Source: Haemaphysalis longicornis (lineage: Eukaryota > Arthropoda > Arachnida > Ixodida > Ixodidae). Taken from it: a DNA stretch of 64,000 nucleotides. The DNA lies in contig CM023450.1 in assembly GCA_013339765.2 (NCBI GenBank), positions 97,950,820 through 98,014,819 of the forward strand, given 5' to 3'. Under the pieces are notes generated by a model that saw only the letters and a program-made list of their open reading frames with translations, was not told where the DNA came from and made no database searches. Positions 46,982-57,812 of this stretch are shown piece after piece (the stretch's first letter is position 1; every line of letters starts with the position of its first letter). The translations under genes and the position numbers were made by a program.

Positions 46982-46987
46982 AATAAA
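46982..46987 (+). terminator. AATAAA polyadenylation signal
   Basis: Lies 15 bp after the stop of the candidate terminal exon. Confidence 0.5.
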
Positions 46988-47200
46988 CAATGATACTGAA
47001 ACTTAACTATGCGCCGGGCAATGCTCACCTGTCACCAACTTTGCCATTCAAGCCTTGCGCGTGAGTGCAAGCTTGCCTGAATTTTCCATGCGCTGAAGGT
47101 GTGGCGCACAGTTTCACGATCACTGATATTTGAGTGGGCTCCGCAAGGTGGCGTAACGCTCGCGTGCGATTCCCTATCGCGTGCGATACCCTAGGATTTA

Positions 47201-47465
47201 AGGGTATCACAGAGGAAGTTCACTTCGAGGCTGTCGAGGGGACGAAAAGAAGATTAGAATGCTGGTGGACGAAAAGCAGAGCGGGAATATTGCCTAGGAC
47301 AGTAACAGGGAAAAAAATTGATTACGGGCCTAATAGCTTTAGTGCCTGCCCTAAGCGAGCGCTAGTATAACCAAGAGTGTAAAACAGTTTATTAGTCTTT
47401 TTGGTAAGATGACATGTCATCACCCCGCTTCAAAGGGGAGACCAATAGCAATCATCATCATCATC
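47201..47465 (-). repeat. Interspersed repeat R2, copy 2 (inverted)
   Basis: Reverse complement of 5180-5449, ending in (ATC)n at 47449-47469. It holds an undisturbed TTAA where copy 1 has the TTAA element inserted. Confidence 0.78.
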
Positions 47466-47469
47466 ATTC

Positions 47470-50295
47470 TTTTCTACATCGCTCTGTTGTTGGAGATAAC
47501 CTGCTGGATCCTGGCCATAGACAGCGCCGCTGTATTGAACATCGGGAATCCCGGAACGCACTTTGCATGACTTTCCGATCGTTTTTTTTTCTTTTGTTTT
47601 TTGAGGGCATTGCTAAATAGCTAATCGTTGGGGTGATAGCAGATATAGAAGCCGTGTGAGAATGGTGCGTGGCTTGTAACCGGGAAATAATTATCGGTAG
47701 CGGTCATTTGATAATCAAGGCGGAGTTAGTAGCCTCTTCAATTCGCCCCCTCCCTGAAGGCGAAACATTCGTGCGGGTACGCCTGAACCGCATATAAAAG
47801 TTTTTTTTAGCGATAATGATGAACCAAACAGATTTTATAACCTTTCTCGTTTCCGTTTACAATACTTCACTTTCAAACTGTATCGTAGAAGAACGGGGAC
47901 AACGAAAGAGTAAGACACACACACAGTGCCGTCTTGTCAACTCGTTCTTTGTCGCTGCTCTTCTCCGCTTTTGAAAGTTATGGACCAACAAGCCGAAATT
48001 TCTACGCTACAATACTTCACTATTTCGGTTCAGAGTTACTCAATATATCCAGTAACTCTGATTTCGGTTGACTCCCAATACGAGGGAATTTAGCGCTGGC
48101 AGTAGAAGGGAGGCAGCAGTGGCATCGCCATTCATCCCCAGCTTTCTCTTTAAAATTCCGAGTTCTCAGGAACCTAGTAGAACCACTACAGGAAAGTAAC
48201 ATTTCGCATAGAGCAGAGAGTCGACTTGGACAGGAACAGTCTGAAAGAACTTTCCAGACTCTAAATAGATTTTGCCTTACTCGCTGTCAAAGGTTACCGC
48301 GATACATTTCATTGGGATAGTTTCCTTGGCTCTGAAACATTGCAGAGTTAAGCGCAGAACTTCAAACTCCGCACACTGCCCGCTGTCGCCCTCAGTATTA
48401 GCAGTGCCAAAATTCTTTAAATTACGCTAAATAACTGCAGAGTAATTACTTCTAAAAAATTGCGGTCAGCCGGAAAGCTGCACATGATGACTACACAGTA
48501 ATGTTCCGTGCGTGGAATTTTCCCTTTTTCGGGAACTTTTCGGCTGTAATTTGGCCAAAAGGGAATCTTTATTAGATGGCAAGAAAATTAGGAGTTCTAG
48601 AGTAAAAAAGAAAAAATAATGTCAGCAAATTTGACCTCGCATCATTTATTTGTTTTCTTTTAAAAAGTTCTCTTAACGCTTCTCCGAATTTGTGTTCAAA
48701 TATACGACGTCATGTTCCCGCAAGCCAAAAGTATCCAAGACCGCTTCCAATACGGTAATGAAACAGGATGGAGAATACAGAATAGAATACTCCATTAGAA
48801 TAAGCTAGTAAAGCTTGAACCGGAGGCGGCTGAACGGCTGAAGCTTGTACGCATGAGTTCCTGCGCAATACGCGAAAAAGCATTTCGGATGCGCCTTAGT
48901 CCGCGTGCTGTCAATAAGAGATGGCGCCAGCGGTCACGGCGCTGAGCTCAAATAACCTTAATTACCCAACAATGTCTCGTTGCTTTTCATATATACGGGA
49001 AGTTTAACTCAGAACTTTAAAATGCAAAGTAAGCATGCTGTTTGGACAAACAACAATTGTCAAATGCTGCGGAGCGGCAGATGTAGTAGAATTTATTGCC
49101 CGCCGAAACTCTGATTCTCGGAAAAGCGTCTGCGCATGGAGGGCTAAGTAAAGTAGACGTGAGTGACGTTGGCTACCGCCCAAAACTCACAGAGTTTCAT
49201 ACAATAATAACTCGAGAGGAATCTGGCGCTGCGATCGTCCGCCGCGATGGACTTGATTATAGAGTTTCTCACTAGCTTTGAGAAACTCTATGGACGTGAT
49301 GGGTAGTTGTGGATTCGTATTGACACTTGACTGCTTCGCGAAAAGGACTATGGATTAGATCGTACAGCCAGCTTCGTTTTCGCCGTGGTCTTGCATGAAC
49401 GCCGTTGCCTATGCGAGGTGTGCGAAGAAGCGATCAAAACTACGCTTGTCCTTGAACTGAATGTCGCACGCGGGCTGAAGCCACCCTGAGCGGAAACGTT
49501 CTATAACAAAAGTTGCGAATCGGGTGGGTTCATTGCCGGCACGGCGAGCACGAGAACACAAAGGCCGCATCTGCTGGAAATACGGCGGCGAATTAGGAGC
49601 GAATTGCCCGCGAATTGGGAGAACAATGCATTTTCGAAGCTAACGAAGGTTGGGAACTGCTCAGAACGGTACACTTTTCGTGAAAATTCCGGCTTCCGTA
49701 GACCAAGGAGGTTGTATCCTCCTTGGCGCAGATCAGCAGTACCGGCGGCTTATAACAACGCAGCCTGACGAATGCCCCTAAATCAGGCTGCAAAGGTAAA
49801 CGGTTCCTTTCTTTTTAGGAGCACAAAAAAACTTTTTTTAAATAATAAAAACTACAAGCCGGAACTTTTTACAAATAGTTTTTGAAGAAGTCTTCCGCGT
49901 CCCGCTGTAGTTGGCGGCAAACCGCAACCGTACTCCGCAAACCTCCACGACTCCGCGTCTGCTTTTTATCTAAGCACGCCGTTTTATTTCGTTTGGCACC
50001 AGTTTTCAGCAACTAATTTTTTTTATTGAAAACAGAGTCATTTTTAAACGGCAAACCGCGCAGTAAATGTTTTCTGGTAAAAAAAAAATCTCAATATGCG
50101 CAGCCGAAGCCACGTTTCGATCCTGCGCAATCCGGTTCCACTACTACCTATCGTTCCCATCGAAGCGTAAGTGGCGTGTCGGAGTTTTTTTTTGTCTTTA
50201 TTTCCTTTTTTTAAACTTTTTTACAAGTCAGCGATGTAATGAAAAGCGTCTGCCATGTTTTGGCTGGCGGTAGTTGTGCCGTGTCGGAGTTCGCG
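47470..50295. other. Unassigned 2.8 kb
   Basis: No domain-bearing frame. It contains the hairpin at 49259-49291. Nothing else recognised. Confidence 0.4.
49259..49291. repeat. 12-bp perfect stem hairpin
   Basis: ATAGAGTTTCTC, 9-base loop, GAGAAACTCTAT. Confidence 0.85.
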
Positions 50296-50297
50296 TA

Positions 50298-50691
50298 CAC
50301 TCTTAATAAAAAAGGTCGTAAAAGGGTAGTAACGTCCGTATTTACTAACTCCTTACGAACCTTACTACCCCGCGGTATACGGTACGTAGGCTCTGCCACT
50401 AGCAACTGCATGGTTAGTGAATTAACTGGGTGTGGGAAGTAGCATACACTAGATTAAGGTCGTGCTTGTGACTAAGTTATGCATGACCAGTTAGTAAACG
50501 CATGTAACTCAGACGGGTGTTATCGCTAGGAATTTACTAGTGAATGTAGTGGTGCTTGCTGCCTGCTTCAGTTAGTAACCCTTACTAGTGCTGCATTTAC
50601 TACCTCCAGTTACTAAGTATCTAGTGTATATTGGGACAAGTAACTTGTTAGTGTTCCGTTAGTGAATGCCACAACCTTTTTTTAAAGAGTG
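50298..50691. mobile_element. TA-flanked MITE with CACTCTT ends, copy 1 (394 bp)
   Basis: The left end CACTCTTAATAAAAAAGG and right end CCTTTTTTTAAAGAGTG are inverted repeats. TA flanks both (50296-50297, 50692-50693), as for Tc1/mariner-type elements. The interior is strikingly rich in TTAGTAA/TTACTAA words. No coding sequence. Confidence 0.75.
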
Positions 50692-50864
50692 TAGACGCTA
50701 TCGCCAGATTCCTCTCGAGTCATTATTGTATAAACTCTATGGCATTTGAGGCAAAATCTGTGTAAATAACTGGCAGCGCCCGCGTCTGTGCTGCGCATAG
50801 ATTTAATGTTCAGAAACGTCACGCAACAGATACTGCAAGAGAAGCAACAGCGACATTGGTCATT

Positions 50865-51800
50865 CACTCTTAAAAAAGAAGGTTGTGGCATTCACTAACG
50901 GAACACTAACAAGTTGCTTGTCCCAGTATACACTAGGTACTTAGTAAATGGAGGTCGTAAATGCAGCACTAGTCAGGGTTACTAACTGAAGCAGGCAGTA
51001 AGCACCACTACCTTCACTAGTAAATTCCTAGCGATAACACCCGTCTGAGTTACATGCGTTTACTAACTGGCCATGCATAACCTAGTCATAAGCACGACCT
51101 TAATCTAGTGTATACTACTTCCTACACCAGTTAATTTCCTAACCATGCAGTTGCTTGTGGCAGAGCCTACGTACCGTACCGCGGGGTAGTAAGGTTCGTA
51201 AGGAGTTAGTAAAAAAATTAAAGCCGTTCCACTCAATGGGAAAGCTGTCGGAAGTGCAAAGCAGTGATTCGCCATAATGGGCTGTAGCGCCGTTATCCGC
51301 TCACTGCTACCACCCAATGCAATTCAAATTTCCCGCCTTCGCAGTGCTCGCGCGCCCCCTGTCTGAAACTGCGCCAGCGGGAGTTCTGTTCTTTTTGTTT
51401 CTGCTTTTCCTCCCGCACGTGCCGGCGTTGCACTGCCACTTTTTTTTGCTACTATCGTAAAAACCAACCCAACAAGCGTTCCTAACTAAATGAACGCGGG
51501 CGCTGCCGGTTAATTACGTACACATTGCCTCAAGTGTACCCGCAGTTTTCTTTGCGCTAAACAACGGGGAGATGTATGAGAAGCGCCAGCGGTTCACGAG
51601 TTTCGAGCGCTTATGACTATATAAACCGCTTGGCTTTGGGATCTCCTGGGTTACCCCTCGACGACAGCCGCTACGACGGATCGCCGTGTGGCTCTACTTG
51701 GGTCCAGCGGGCGAGCTACGACGACAAGGCGAGCCCATAAAGTGCTCTGCACCTAATACGGCCGTTACTACCCTTTTACGACATTTTTTTATCAAGAGTG
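50865..51800. mobile_element. Same MITE, inverted copy 2, interrupted
   Basis: Reverse complement of 50298-50691, starting CACTCTTAAAAAAGAAGG and ending AAGAGTG at 51800. It is split by repeat X at 51213-51753. TA is seen only on the right. The two copies face each other across 173 bp. Confidence 0.75.
51213..51753 (+). repeat. Repeat X (copy 3) with TATA-like box
   Basis: Matches the cores of 22795-23845 (about 23320-23845) and 24205-25190 (about 24720-25190): GCCGTTCCACTCAATGGGAA, CTCCCGCACGTGCCGGCGTT, AACAACGGGGAGATGTA. It is flanked by TAA (51210-51212, 51754-51756) inside the MITE, so it inserted as a unit. CTATATAAACCGC at 51619-51631 resembles a TATA box; the other copies read CTCTTTAAA and CTATTTAAA. 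It could be an LTR or a SINE-like unit. Confidence 0.65.
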
Positions 51801-54754
51801 TAGGAATATAGGTGCGCAGGATTGGGCAATCGCGTTGAGGTCGCTTTACGCCTTGCCCAACCCTTTCCAGGACGCAGATCGCACAACTAATGCATCTCTG
51901 GGTGTCTTTATAAGCGTCCAAACATCGGAGGAACGAATCCACATCATATTTTCTTTTTCGTCTCCGCCATAGAAGGCAGGCATGGTGGCCGGAAGTCCAA
52001 CCCGCAGCTTCATTGTGCTCAGAACAACGCCTCGACACTGAGCTATCGCGGGATGAAGCTGACATACGTACGCAACGCATAGCGGTCGTCAACCGCGCGA
52101 GAACAAAGGTTTTGTGCGACGTCTTCCATCGTGTTGTTGTCGGCCACGAAGAGGCCGTATATATCACGTCCGGCCGTCGTGGAAGCGCGACGTAGGAATT
52201 CCGAATTATGAAATTGCACAAACGGCGCCGGCCTGAAACGACGGCGCTATACTCGGCCGAAAGTAATTTGAGCCGGCCTTGGCTCGGGTCCCTCATTCGC
52301 CTCTCCTCATTCCTGAAGCGTGGGAGCAATTGAGGCCCCGTAAGTGGGGGCGTTACCGAGCCGCTCCCAAGTAGGCGCGGAGGTGTGCGAAGGGGAGCCT
52401 GTGACCGGCAAGCAGATATATCTATGATATCGCAACGCATATACCACCCGACCAGTGCCGATGAATGACACATGTGCGCAGTCAAGTGGTTCGACCTCTT
52501 ACGAATGAGGGAGTGTCGGCCTTTGGGATCAGCAGCACAAAGGAAATGGAGGGCGGGACCGAAGTTTACAGGCCCATTAGACGATCGAGAAACATCAGTG
52601 ATATATCGCCAGTTAGCTGTCGAGATAGCATTACTCATTGCGACGGTGCAATCATGTTCACTCTAGGGTAGCAGCGGTTGGCTTGTGAGCATGAAAGCTG
52701 TTGGCGTAGCCGGCTTGTTTGCCAGAGTACGTTCCGTTCGAATTCGCGTCGCTCGACTGAAGGTAGGATACATACGGATTAGGCATTTATTTGACCTCCC
52801 CCCCCCCCCCCCCCCACAGCGTACAGATTGAGGGGGCAAAGATGTCATATAGATAAAATACGAACATTCGAGCAGGATGATGTTCAAAGAATCCCACCAC
52901 TGGTTGTAAAAAGATGTGATCGTGTTGCGGCTAATAATGTTTCATTCAAATAACGGTTTGCTATTGCTAGGGTAATAGGTTGTATTCTCAGTAAAAGTTA
53001 ACGAATAATACATTTAGAAGTGTTTTGCCTAACACATATACAGCGATGGTAAATGCGTCGAAACATATATTTAGGACTTGAAGTTTACCTTTGCAGCATA
53101 AAAGCTATCGTGTAAAAAATGTCATAGAAATGGTGTAGTAAATATGTCTTAGTTTTTTCCAGTCTCTTCTTCAGTTCTCCAAATAAAGATAACTTTATGC
53201 CTTTTAAGCCCACCTCATCGTTTACTGCAGTTGTCAGTTACACAGCGAACCGTACATACTGGAGAATTTACGTTCCCTTAAGTAGTCTGCGAATACTTCG
53301 TGGAAGTAAACAGTTATCTCAAGATGAAAAAATGAAATACTGTGGCTGTGCCAAAATAGATATTACGCCACCAAACCAACAAAACAGAAATACCCCCCTG
53401 TTTATAAACGCTCTCTACGAAGGAGCTGTTTATATCGTAAAATACGAAAGCCAAATTCTATTTCCCCGTCAGCAGTAAAGCAATTTCTGCGCCCTTATAT
53501 GGGGCTTGTTTGCACTTACCGTTGCTGAGGTCTCTTCTTTTTTTACCAGGCCGTAGTTTTTTCTGGGGTTGATTTCTCTTTATAAAAATTCAAGGCGCCA
53601 TGAAAGAGGCTTTGCCGCCACAAGGGTGCTCGCATTTTCAGGTAAATCAATGTCCTAGTAATCACCTCCTTCAAGAATTTTGTTAAAGCGATGAGTATAA
53701 ATCATAACATCGCATATCTGCCCGCGCCGCGATTCTCCCTCGTTTTGTCCAGCTCCTCGGACCGGGCGAGCGTGACTGTCCATGTTGCCTCGCTTCTCGG
53801 TGACGTCTGCAAGAGCATTCGGCTGCGCGCGTCTGCTACAGCGATATTCTGCGCTGTAGCATCGCTTGATACGAGGCGTCTGACTTTCTGCGTTCCATTA
53901 TGGACGTTTTTTACCATTCTGCTTATGAATCGATCCTGCACGCCGCTCAGGGCTGAAAAAGCTGATGGAAGAAATGGGGCAGGACTTATACGCTTCCATA
54001 CCGCGCCGAAAGATCACGCGAAAAGAGAACGACCCTGTCACCTCGCGTTCGCACCGACGACATGTCATTTGGAAGTCTAAAATATGTGAGCGAATGATTA
54101 AAGAATCGCCTCAAAATTGGTTAGAGTGAGCACGTACATGCAGTCCGAACCCCGACGTCGGTTTATATATTGCTTGATTGGCCAATGTCGAGCTTGGTCG
54201 GGTTGTGGTGACGCCATGCAGCGCGTACACAGGCAGTTGTAGTATTCCATTCAGTTATTCCGATCGGTTGTAAACACAACAGTATTCAACAACAACAAAA
54301 AAATGCAGCTGAAGGGTTGCATGGTACGGAACTGGGAAATTTTTTTTAGAATGCGTCGTGCATTCTACTTCACCCTCCGAACCCCCCCCTTCCGCCTTAC
54401 TTTCAGGGAAACTTTTACGCGAACATGCGTTTATCAACTACAGTAATGCCTCGTTATCTCGAAGTCGTGAAATACCCTGTAAATTTCCAGATAAGCGGAG
54501 TTTCGAGTTAAGTGAAATGTCGAAAATTTCGGGTCAGGTCAGTGAAATAAAAGCTAATGCTGGTAGCAAAAGCTCCCAGCACTGCACAGGGGAGCTTTCG
54601 TGATAAAGGCAAGAAAGTTAACCGGAAAAGCAAATTTGTATTATTGCGGAAGAAAGAACCGCAGGATGCTCGCCTGTTTCGCGCTCGCATCTGGTCCCAG
54701 AAAAGCGCTCTCGAGTTGCTCAATGTATCGCATGAATTATTGGTCGCCGTCGCT
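51801..54754. other. Unassigned 3 kb
   Basis: The minus strand is open for 314 codons at 51694-52638, but this crosses the end of the MITE and has no domain. A faint Gag-like phrase lies at 51850-52000. A CAG...AATAA-type signal was not found. Confidence 0.4.
52798..52815. repeat. Poly-C run (C18)
   Basis: Eighteen consecutive C residues. Confidence 0.85.
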
Positions 54755-54762
54755 GCATTCTA

Positions 54763-55433
54763 TTATACCCCAGCAAAACTGGGCGTCCCTCACTTACACT
54801 CACACACAAAAATATATTTTTCCTCACGCACTCAATCACACTCACGCTCACCAGTCGCCCTCACCACTCGCACTCACTCGCACTCACTAACGCTCACCAG
54901 TCGCCGTCACCACTCGCACTGATTTGCGCTCGCGCTCACCACTCGTCGTCTCCCCTCGCACGCGAGTGTGGGCAGCAGACCCACCATGAGTCATGAAACC
55001 GAACAGTATTCGTTCATAACGGCGTGAGAAGGCCATTCAAATCATAAACACGCCGCCACGTAATTAATTATAGGGCGCCCCATAGCAGGAGCTCAGTGAC
55101 GACATATTTCCGAAGCTAAAAGCAACCATCACAGCGAGCAGCTCCTGCGACGAATAGCCATCAGCGAGTACAAGCGCAGTAGCAGCGCTCACCGCGGTAA
55201 GCCTCGCAAATGGGGTGAGTAGCGTGAGTGCACTCGCGAGTGGTGAGCGGGGCTACGCGCGAATTCCTCTCGCACTCGCGATTGGTGAGGGGGGCTCGCC
55301 GCGAGTGGGGGCTCACACTCATTCGCGCTCACACTCGCCAGTACAAAACGATGGCGAGGCTCACTCGCTACTCACTCATGGGTGGTGAGTAAGGGGTGTG
55401 TGAGTGCTCTCATGAGTGAGCGTGCCGACCTAT
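54763..55433. mobile_element. Element with CACTCGC/GCGAGTG-rich ends, probable hAT-like
   Basis: The left 190 bp is dense in CACTCGC and CTCACC words, and the right 230 bp in their reverse complements (GCGAGTG, GGTGAG). GCATTCTAT occurs just outside both ends (54755-54763 and 55434-55442), a likely 8-9 bp target duplication. The extreme ends (TATACCCCAGC against ATAGGTCGGC) pair poorly, so exact boundaries are uncertain. Confidence 0.55.
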
Positions 55434-55442
55434 GCATTCTAT

Positions 55443-55784
55443 ACCTTTTTTTGCGAAGGAGGCGCAGCACCTTTGCTATTTCTGTCTTCGTAGGCACTTC
55501 TAGGGGCTCCTCTTTGTCCTCATCATCAGCTGCATCGTCCACAGCTTTCTAGGCGATGTAGGCGTCGCGCAGCATTCTGATAACGAGAAAATCGGCCTCA
55601 TACAGCGTAAATTTGCTGTTCACGACCGCGTCCGGCGCGTAGTGGGAGCTATGCGTTAGAACGGCGAACCTATCAGCTGTCTGTAGCGGACTTTGCCTTG
55701 TGTCCTCTCTGTCAACATTTCGATATATCCGCAGTCCCCCGAAGAAACGTTTCGAGATTATGGGGGGCAAATATATGGCGCTCG
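55443..55784. other. Unassigned stretch
   Basis: No gene or repeat recognised. Confidence 0.4.
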
Positions 55785-56015
55785 ACATTTTCTTGGTTTT
55801 TAACTCTCGGGCGGTCGCCGCAATCTTGGCTAATCTCTCTGAGTGGGTATTCTTGGCTTGACAAACGTGCGCCGGGGACGCTGGGCGGTCGCCGCGAGGT
55901 ACGCCCACACGAACGCGCGGCATTTTCTGGGTTTTTAAACTGCCGCGGGGTCGCCGCGAGGCACGCGCTCACGTGCGCTCAGTATTTTCTCGGTATTTTT
56001 AACAGCGGACACAAA
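55785..56015. repeat. Minisatellite, about 60-bp unit
   Basis: Two adjacent units each read GGTCGCCGCGAGG...ATTTTCT(G/C)GG(T/TA)TTTTTAA (55887-55946 and 55947-56005). A more distant partial unit lies at 55787-55830. Confidence 0.7.
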
Positions 56016-56179
56016 ACTCCGATTATTTGCTAAGCAGCTTCACTGTTAAAACAGTTTGGAATGCAGTTGAAACGAAACGTTTGGAACGCAAACTCTAAAA
56101 GCGATCCGCAGCCAATGGCTTTCGTCGCAGTTTCAGAGCAACGTTTACTTCAATTAACAAAACACTAAAGCAAGACCCC

Positions 56180-56490
56180 GTTAGTCGTCGAAGGTCGAGC
56201 CTTTTTGCCTGGGCCTGGGAACCGGCTCCTCTGGCGTTCCTAGACCCACCGATAGAGGGCGCAGTGGTCTCGCAGGGGGCGCTTTCCTCTCCCTCCCGCT
56301 AGGGAGAGCCTCACTACACGAAGCCTTGCTATGGGTGCCTGCCATTGCTGAAGTTTTACTGCCCATTCCTTTGCGCGATCATTAGAATTTACGTGGCGAC
56401 GGCACAGCCGTCCTCGCGCCCGTTGAGGTTCGAGTGACACAAAAGAACGACACGACTCCGCTGCCTCAGCAGATTTCACACTGAATATAA
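56180..56490 (-). repeat. Interspersed repeat R5, copy 2 (minus)
   Basis: Carries ATAGAGGGCGCAGTGGTCTC and the reverse of the CGCGCAAAGG and GGGAGAG blocks of 20560-20800. Confidence 0.65.
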
Positions 56491-57725
56491 CTGGGTTTAA
56501 TTTTTATTTCTCGTGAAATGCACCTGTGGTCCTGGCTGCCTCAAGAAATTTTGACACATATAAACCATTTAGCTGATGCTAGCAATAAGGTAATCTTTAC
56601 CCATAACCGGTATTTTCTTAGGGGCGGTCGCTGAGTTGGTTTTCATGCCACGCCACAGTTTTATGTCTAGGGCTGCTTCCTTCAAATCCCCGTAGGCGTA
56701 GATTGTCACTGTACAACGCGCATCCACGATTTGTTATGCATTATCTCTTTGATTTAAGATGGCGTAAGTTCCCTCAGTAACTGACGGGCTAACCTTAAGC
56801 CAACGTATTTGTGAACAAGCAAACAGTGATTAACAGAGCCAAATATATTTTTCTTAAAACCCGTAAAGACGCTGTCTACGCAGCTACGGTTACACAGTGC
56901 AAAATATGTATGAGCTCTCTAAGTTATGCGTCACAAGAGACACGGTGAGCGGGGTCAACTTCATACTGAATTCATAATATCAGTGTATACAAGATTTTCA
57001 CCTAGTTCCTCTCAAAATGGCAATGTGTCAGTGAAATTGGCTCACAATTCCCAACAAGATCCCAATTAAGGGGCATACTTGTGCGAAGGAGCTACTCCAG
57101 ACATCTCCCAGTACCCTGGAAGCAGTCGCTGAGGAGGGATATTTTGAATAAACTTATAAGAGGCGTTGTCACAGTTCGGTGACATGACGCAAAGCGTTAT
57201 TCATCCAGGGCATTGGTAATTTATCTAGTGTGCCTCACGCCGTGCAAAGCGTCGGAGAATTTTTAATAACGCTACACATTGAGGAAGTGGCAAAATAAAA
57301 ATACCTCTCCCCGGCTGCGTTAAAACACGCGTAACTAGGGCTACCAGGCGCACGCATGAATTCCTATTGACGCCTATTTTCGCTCTAACAGATGCCTTCA
57401 AAAATAGCTTTTTCACCAGGACTGTTGTACAGAGTGGAATTCTTTACCTCTTGAGGTTTTAAAAGCAAAAGATTTTGCAGAAGCGTTACAGTGTAATGTT
57501 TTTTCAAGTTAACGTGTTCTTTCATGTTGCTCTTGTAAAATATAAACAAATAAATAAATGAATCAATTTTGATTGATTGGAAAACATTTACTGAGCATAA
57601 AAGTGGGTGGCTTTCTCAGTCCAGATCAGCCGCGAGCTAGCGCAGCTGCTTGGGCGCGAGTGATGAGGCGTTCTTGGTCCTTGCACCGTGAGCTAATCAG
57701 CTCGCGCTCCCACTGCTCAGGGGAT
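56491..57725. other. Unassigned 1.2 kb
   Basis: No gene or repeat recognised. Confidence 0.4.
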
Positions 57726-57812
57726 GAACAAACAAACAAACAAACAAACAAACACAAAACAAACAAACAAACAAACAAACAAACAAACAAACAAACAAAC
57801 AAACAAACAAAT
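57726..57812. repeat. (AAAC)n microsatellite
   Basis: About 21 units with one CAC interruption near 57752. Confidence 0.95.

Noticed and set aside
51850..52060. Gag-like phrase on the minus strand (MPAFYGGDEKEN...MMWIR)
   Set aside because: Only about 15 residues resemble a Gag core and a stop follows; it is too short to call.
51694..52638. 314-codon open frame on the minus strand, the longest in the window
   Set aside because: It runs across the end of the TA-flanked MITE and repeat X, has no domain or signal, and its composition is not protein-like.
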